A stretch of DNA of 64,000 bases from Pseudopontixanthobacter vadosimaris (GTDB lineage Bacteria > Pseudomonadota > Alphaproteobacteria > Sphingomonadales > Sphingomonadaceae). Positions 63,353-64,000 of the stretch are shown here, piece after piece; position 1 is the first letter of the stretch, and every line of letters begins with the position of its first letter. Location of the stretch: assembly GCF_012979275.1 (NCBI RefSeq), contig NZ_JABASZ010000040.1:85904-149903 (forward strand). The letters run 5' to 3'. The translations under genes and the position numbers were made by a program. Under the pieces are notes generated by a model. The model had not been told where the DNA came from and did no database searches. It saw only the letters and a list, made by a program, of their open reading frames with translations.

Positions 63353-63840
63353 CAGAATTCCTCCGCCGAACCGAAGGCGCCAAGCGGTGCCGCTTTCCGC
63401 AAGGCCGACCAAGCCTGGTATGCAGCAGCGAGCCGGACGCGCTCATGCCCGGCTGCTGCGGTGAACAGATGCGCGAGATAGAGCGCCTGCGCTTCCTCCT
63501 GGGCCCGCCGGGCCCGTTCGGCGAGGAAATCGGCCTTGTTTGCACGGTGCAGGCCGAAGTATTCCGTCACCGTATCCAGCGCTTTTTCCGGCATAGAGAT
63601 AGGACGTACGTCCAGATCGGGTCGCAACTCCGCTAGCACTTGCGCGTCGGTTGGAGATGGCATCGGCTTCCCACCCGCAAGATGGCGCACGAGGCCGCGG
63701 GGCATGCGGGAGGCGCGTATAATCACAGTCGCATCCAATAAAACGAGATGTGCGACGTGATCGGAAGCTTGATCTCGGGACATCACAAGCGGAATGACGG
63801 CCGAGCGGATCTTGAACGAGGTCGACAGCGTGTCATCCAT
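63352..63840 (-). CDS. unidentified island protein, possibly 5'-truncated by an IS
   Basis: From the ATG at 63840 the product is 162 residues (MDDTLSTSFKIRSAVIPLVM), mostly helical and rich in Ala/Arg (ADFLAERARRAQEEAQALYL). No known domain is recognised. The same frame is open upstream with plausible coding text (GRIACAASFTS) right into the IS3-family left end at about 63878, with no RBS before 63840. So the original gene was probably longer and lost its 5' end to the IS. It is coupled to the exonuclease-like gene. Confidence 0.5.
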   Translation of the reverse strand: MDDTLSTSFKIRSAVIPLVMSRDQASDHVAHLVLLDATVIIRASRMPRGLVRHLAGGKPMPSPTDAQVLAELRPDLDVRPISMPEKALDTVTEYFGLHRANKADFLAERARRAQEEAQALYLAHLFTAAAGHERVRLAAAYQAWSALRKAAPLGAFGSAEEF

Positions 63841-63877
63841 GGACGTGAAAGACGCGGCGCACGCGATGCGACCGAGG

Positions 63878-64000
63878 TGGTCCCGGAAATCTGGACAGGG
63901 TGCTAAGCTAATCCCGACCTGAGGAATGGACGGGAATGAAGACGACGAGAAAGCGCTACAGCGCGGAGTTCAAGGCCAAGGTTGCGCTGGAGGCGATCCG
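63878..64000 (+). mobile_element. IS3-family insertion sequence (left end, truncated by window)
   Basis: TGGTCCCGGAAATCTGGACA at 63878-63897 is typical of IS3-family left inverted repeats, and 38 bases later a transposase orfA begins. The other end lies outside the window, so target duplications cannot be checked. It sits 37 bp in front of the 63840 start codon. Confidence 0.65.
63936..64000 (+). CDS. IS3-family transposase OrfA (partial, window edge)
   Basis: ATG 63936, preceded by GGACGGGA, starts MKTTRKRYSAEFKAKVALEA and runs off the window after about 21 codons. This is the conserved HTH start of IS3-family OrfA (RRRySaEFKakVAlEAl). OrfB and the right end are not seen. Confidence 0.85.
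   Translation, partial: MKTTRKRYSAEFKAKVALEAI

Overview
The window is 64 kb of GC-rich, gene-dense alphaproteobacterial chromosome. Gene content and protein style point to Sphingomonadales, most likely an Erythrobacteraceae member (Erythrobacter/Altererythrobacter-like). Indicators are a class I lysyl-tRNA synthetase, an aa3 oxidase cluster with DUF983 and SURF1 genes, a pyrE-pdxJ-acpS-lepB cluster, an RcnB-like Arg/Asp-rich secreted protein, MpaB-type and PF10118 metalloproteins, and a cobS gene beside a J-domain gene. This assignment is an inference from gene content; no rRNA is present to confirm it. Both window edges cut genes.

Layout of the core part (1-60.3 kb). 1-10 kb: a partial DUF2332 protein; a tightly overlapping minus-strand operon (bolA, pirin, SDR, epoxide-hydrolase-like); a J-domain gene, an MpaB-type oxygenase, cobS, two PaaI thioesterases, ruvX, a DUF3089 lipase-like protein and an AI-2E/PerM-family permease. 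10-13 kb: lepB, acpS, pdxJ and pyrE, read leftwards. 13-21 kb: the divergent cytochrome c oxidase operon ctaC-ctaD-ctaB-(41-aa CoxF-like)-ctaG-ctaE-DUF983-surf1, running on into thrC and a methyltransferase gene. 22-27 kb: DUF1499, folB, a Rossmann-like fragment protein, moaA-moaD-moaE (molybdopterin), a lipoprotein, and rplU-rpmA with a strong terminator. 27-33 kb: a PF10118 metalloprotein facing a TetR regulator, ygfZ, pyrC, rarD and two small exported proteins. 33-42 kb: selO, an unreported 30-aa ORF and astD; an alpha/beta hydrolase plus glycosyltransferase; a YfgM-like protein plus BamB; an ICMT-fold membrane protein. 42-52 kb: gshA, rsmE, ubiA, an SRAP peptidase, an ArsR regulator, a histidine phosphatase, a DinG-like helicase and lysK. 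52-59 kb: a 2OG-Fe(II) dioxygenase, the RcnB-like protein, an FMN-binding oxidase-family protein, ettA, an M28 peptidase and an L,D-transpeptidase.

Accessory edge (about 59-64 kb). After the L,D-transpeptidase terminator lies about 1.1 kb of degraded sequence and then tRNA-Pro(UGG). Immediately 3' of the tRNA is a large tyrosine integrase, the classic arrangement of a tRNA-integrated genomic island whose far end is outside the window. The integrase carries an apparent one-base frameshift (a GGGG run) that removes the putative catalytic tyrosine, and its expected box I arginine is Ala. Beyond it is a two-gene minus-strand cassette: a DEDD-type 3'-5' exonuclease-like protein and an unidentified protein whose frame runs open into the left end of an IS3-family element. 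The IS may therefore have truncated that gene. This cassette is the best candidate here for an undescribed system, but only its edge is visible and its function is not deducible from the sequence alone.
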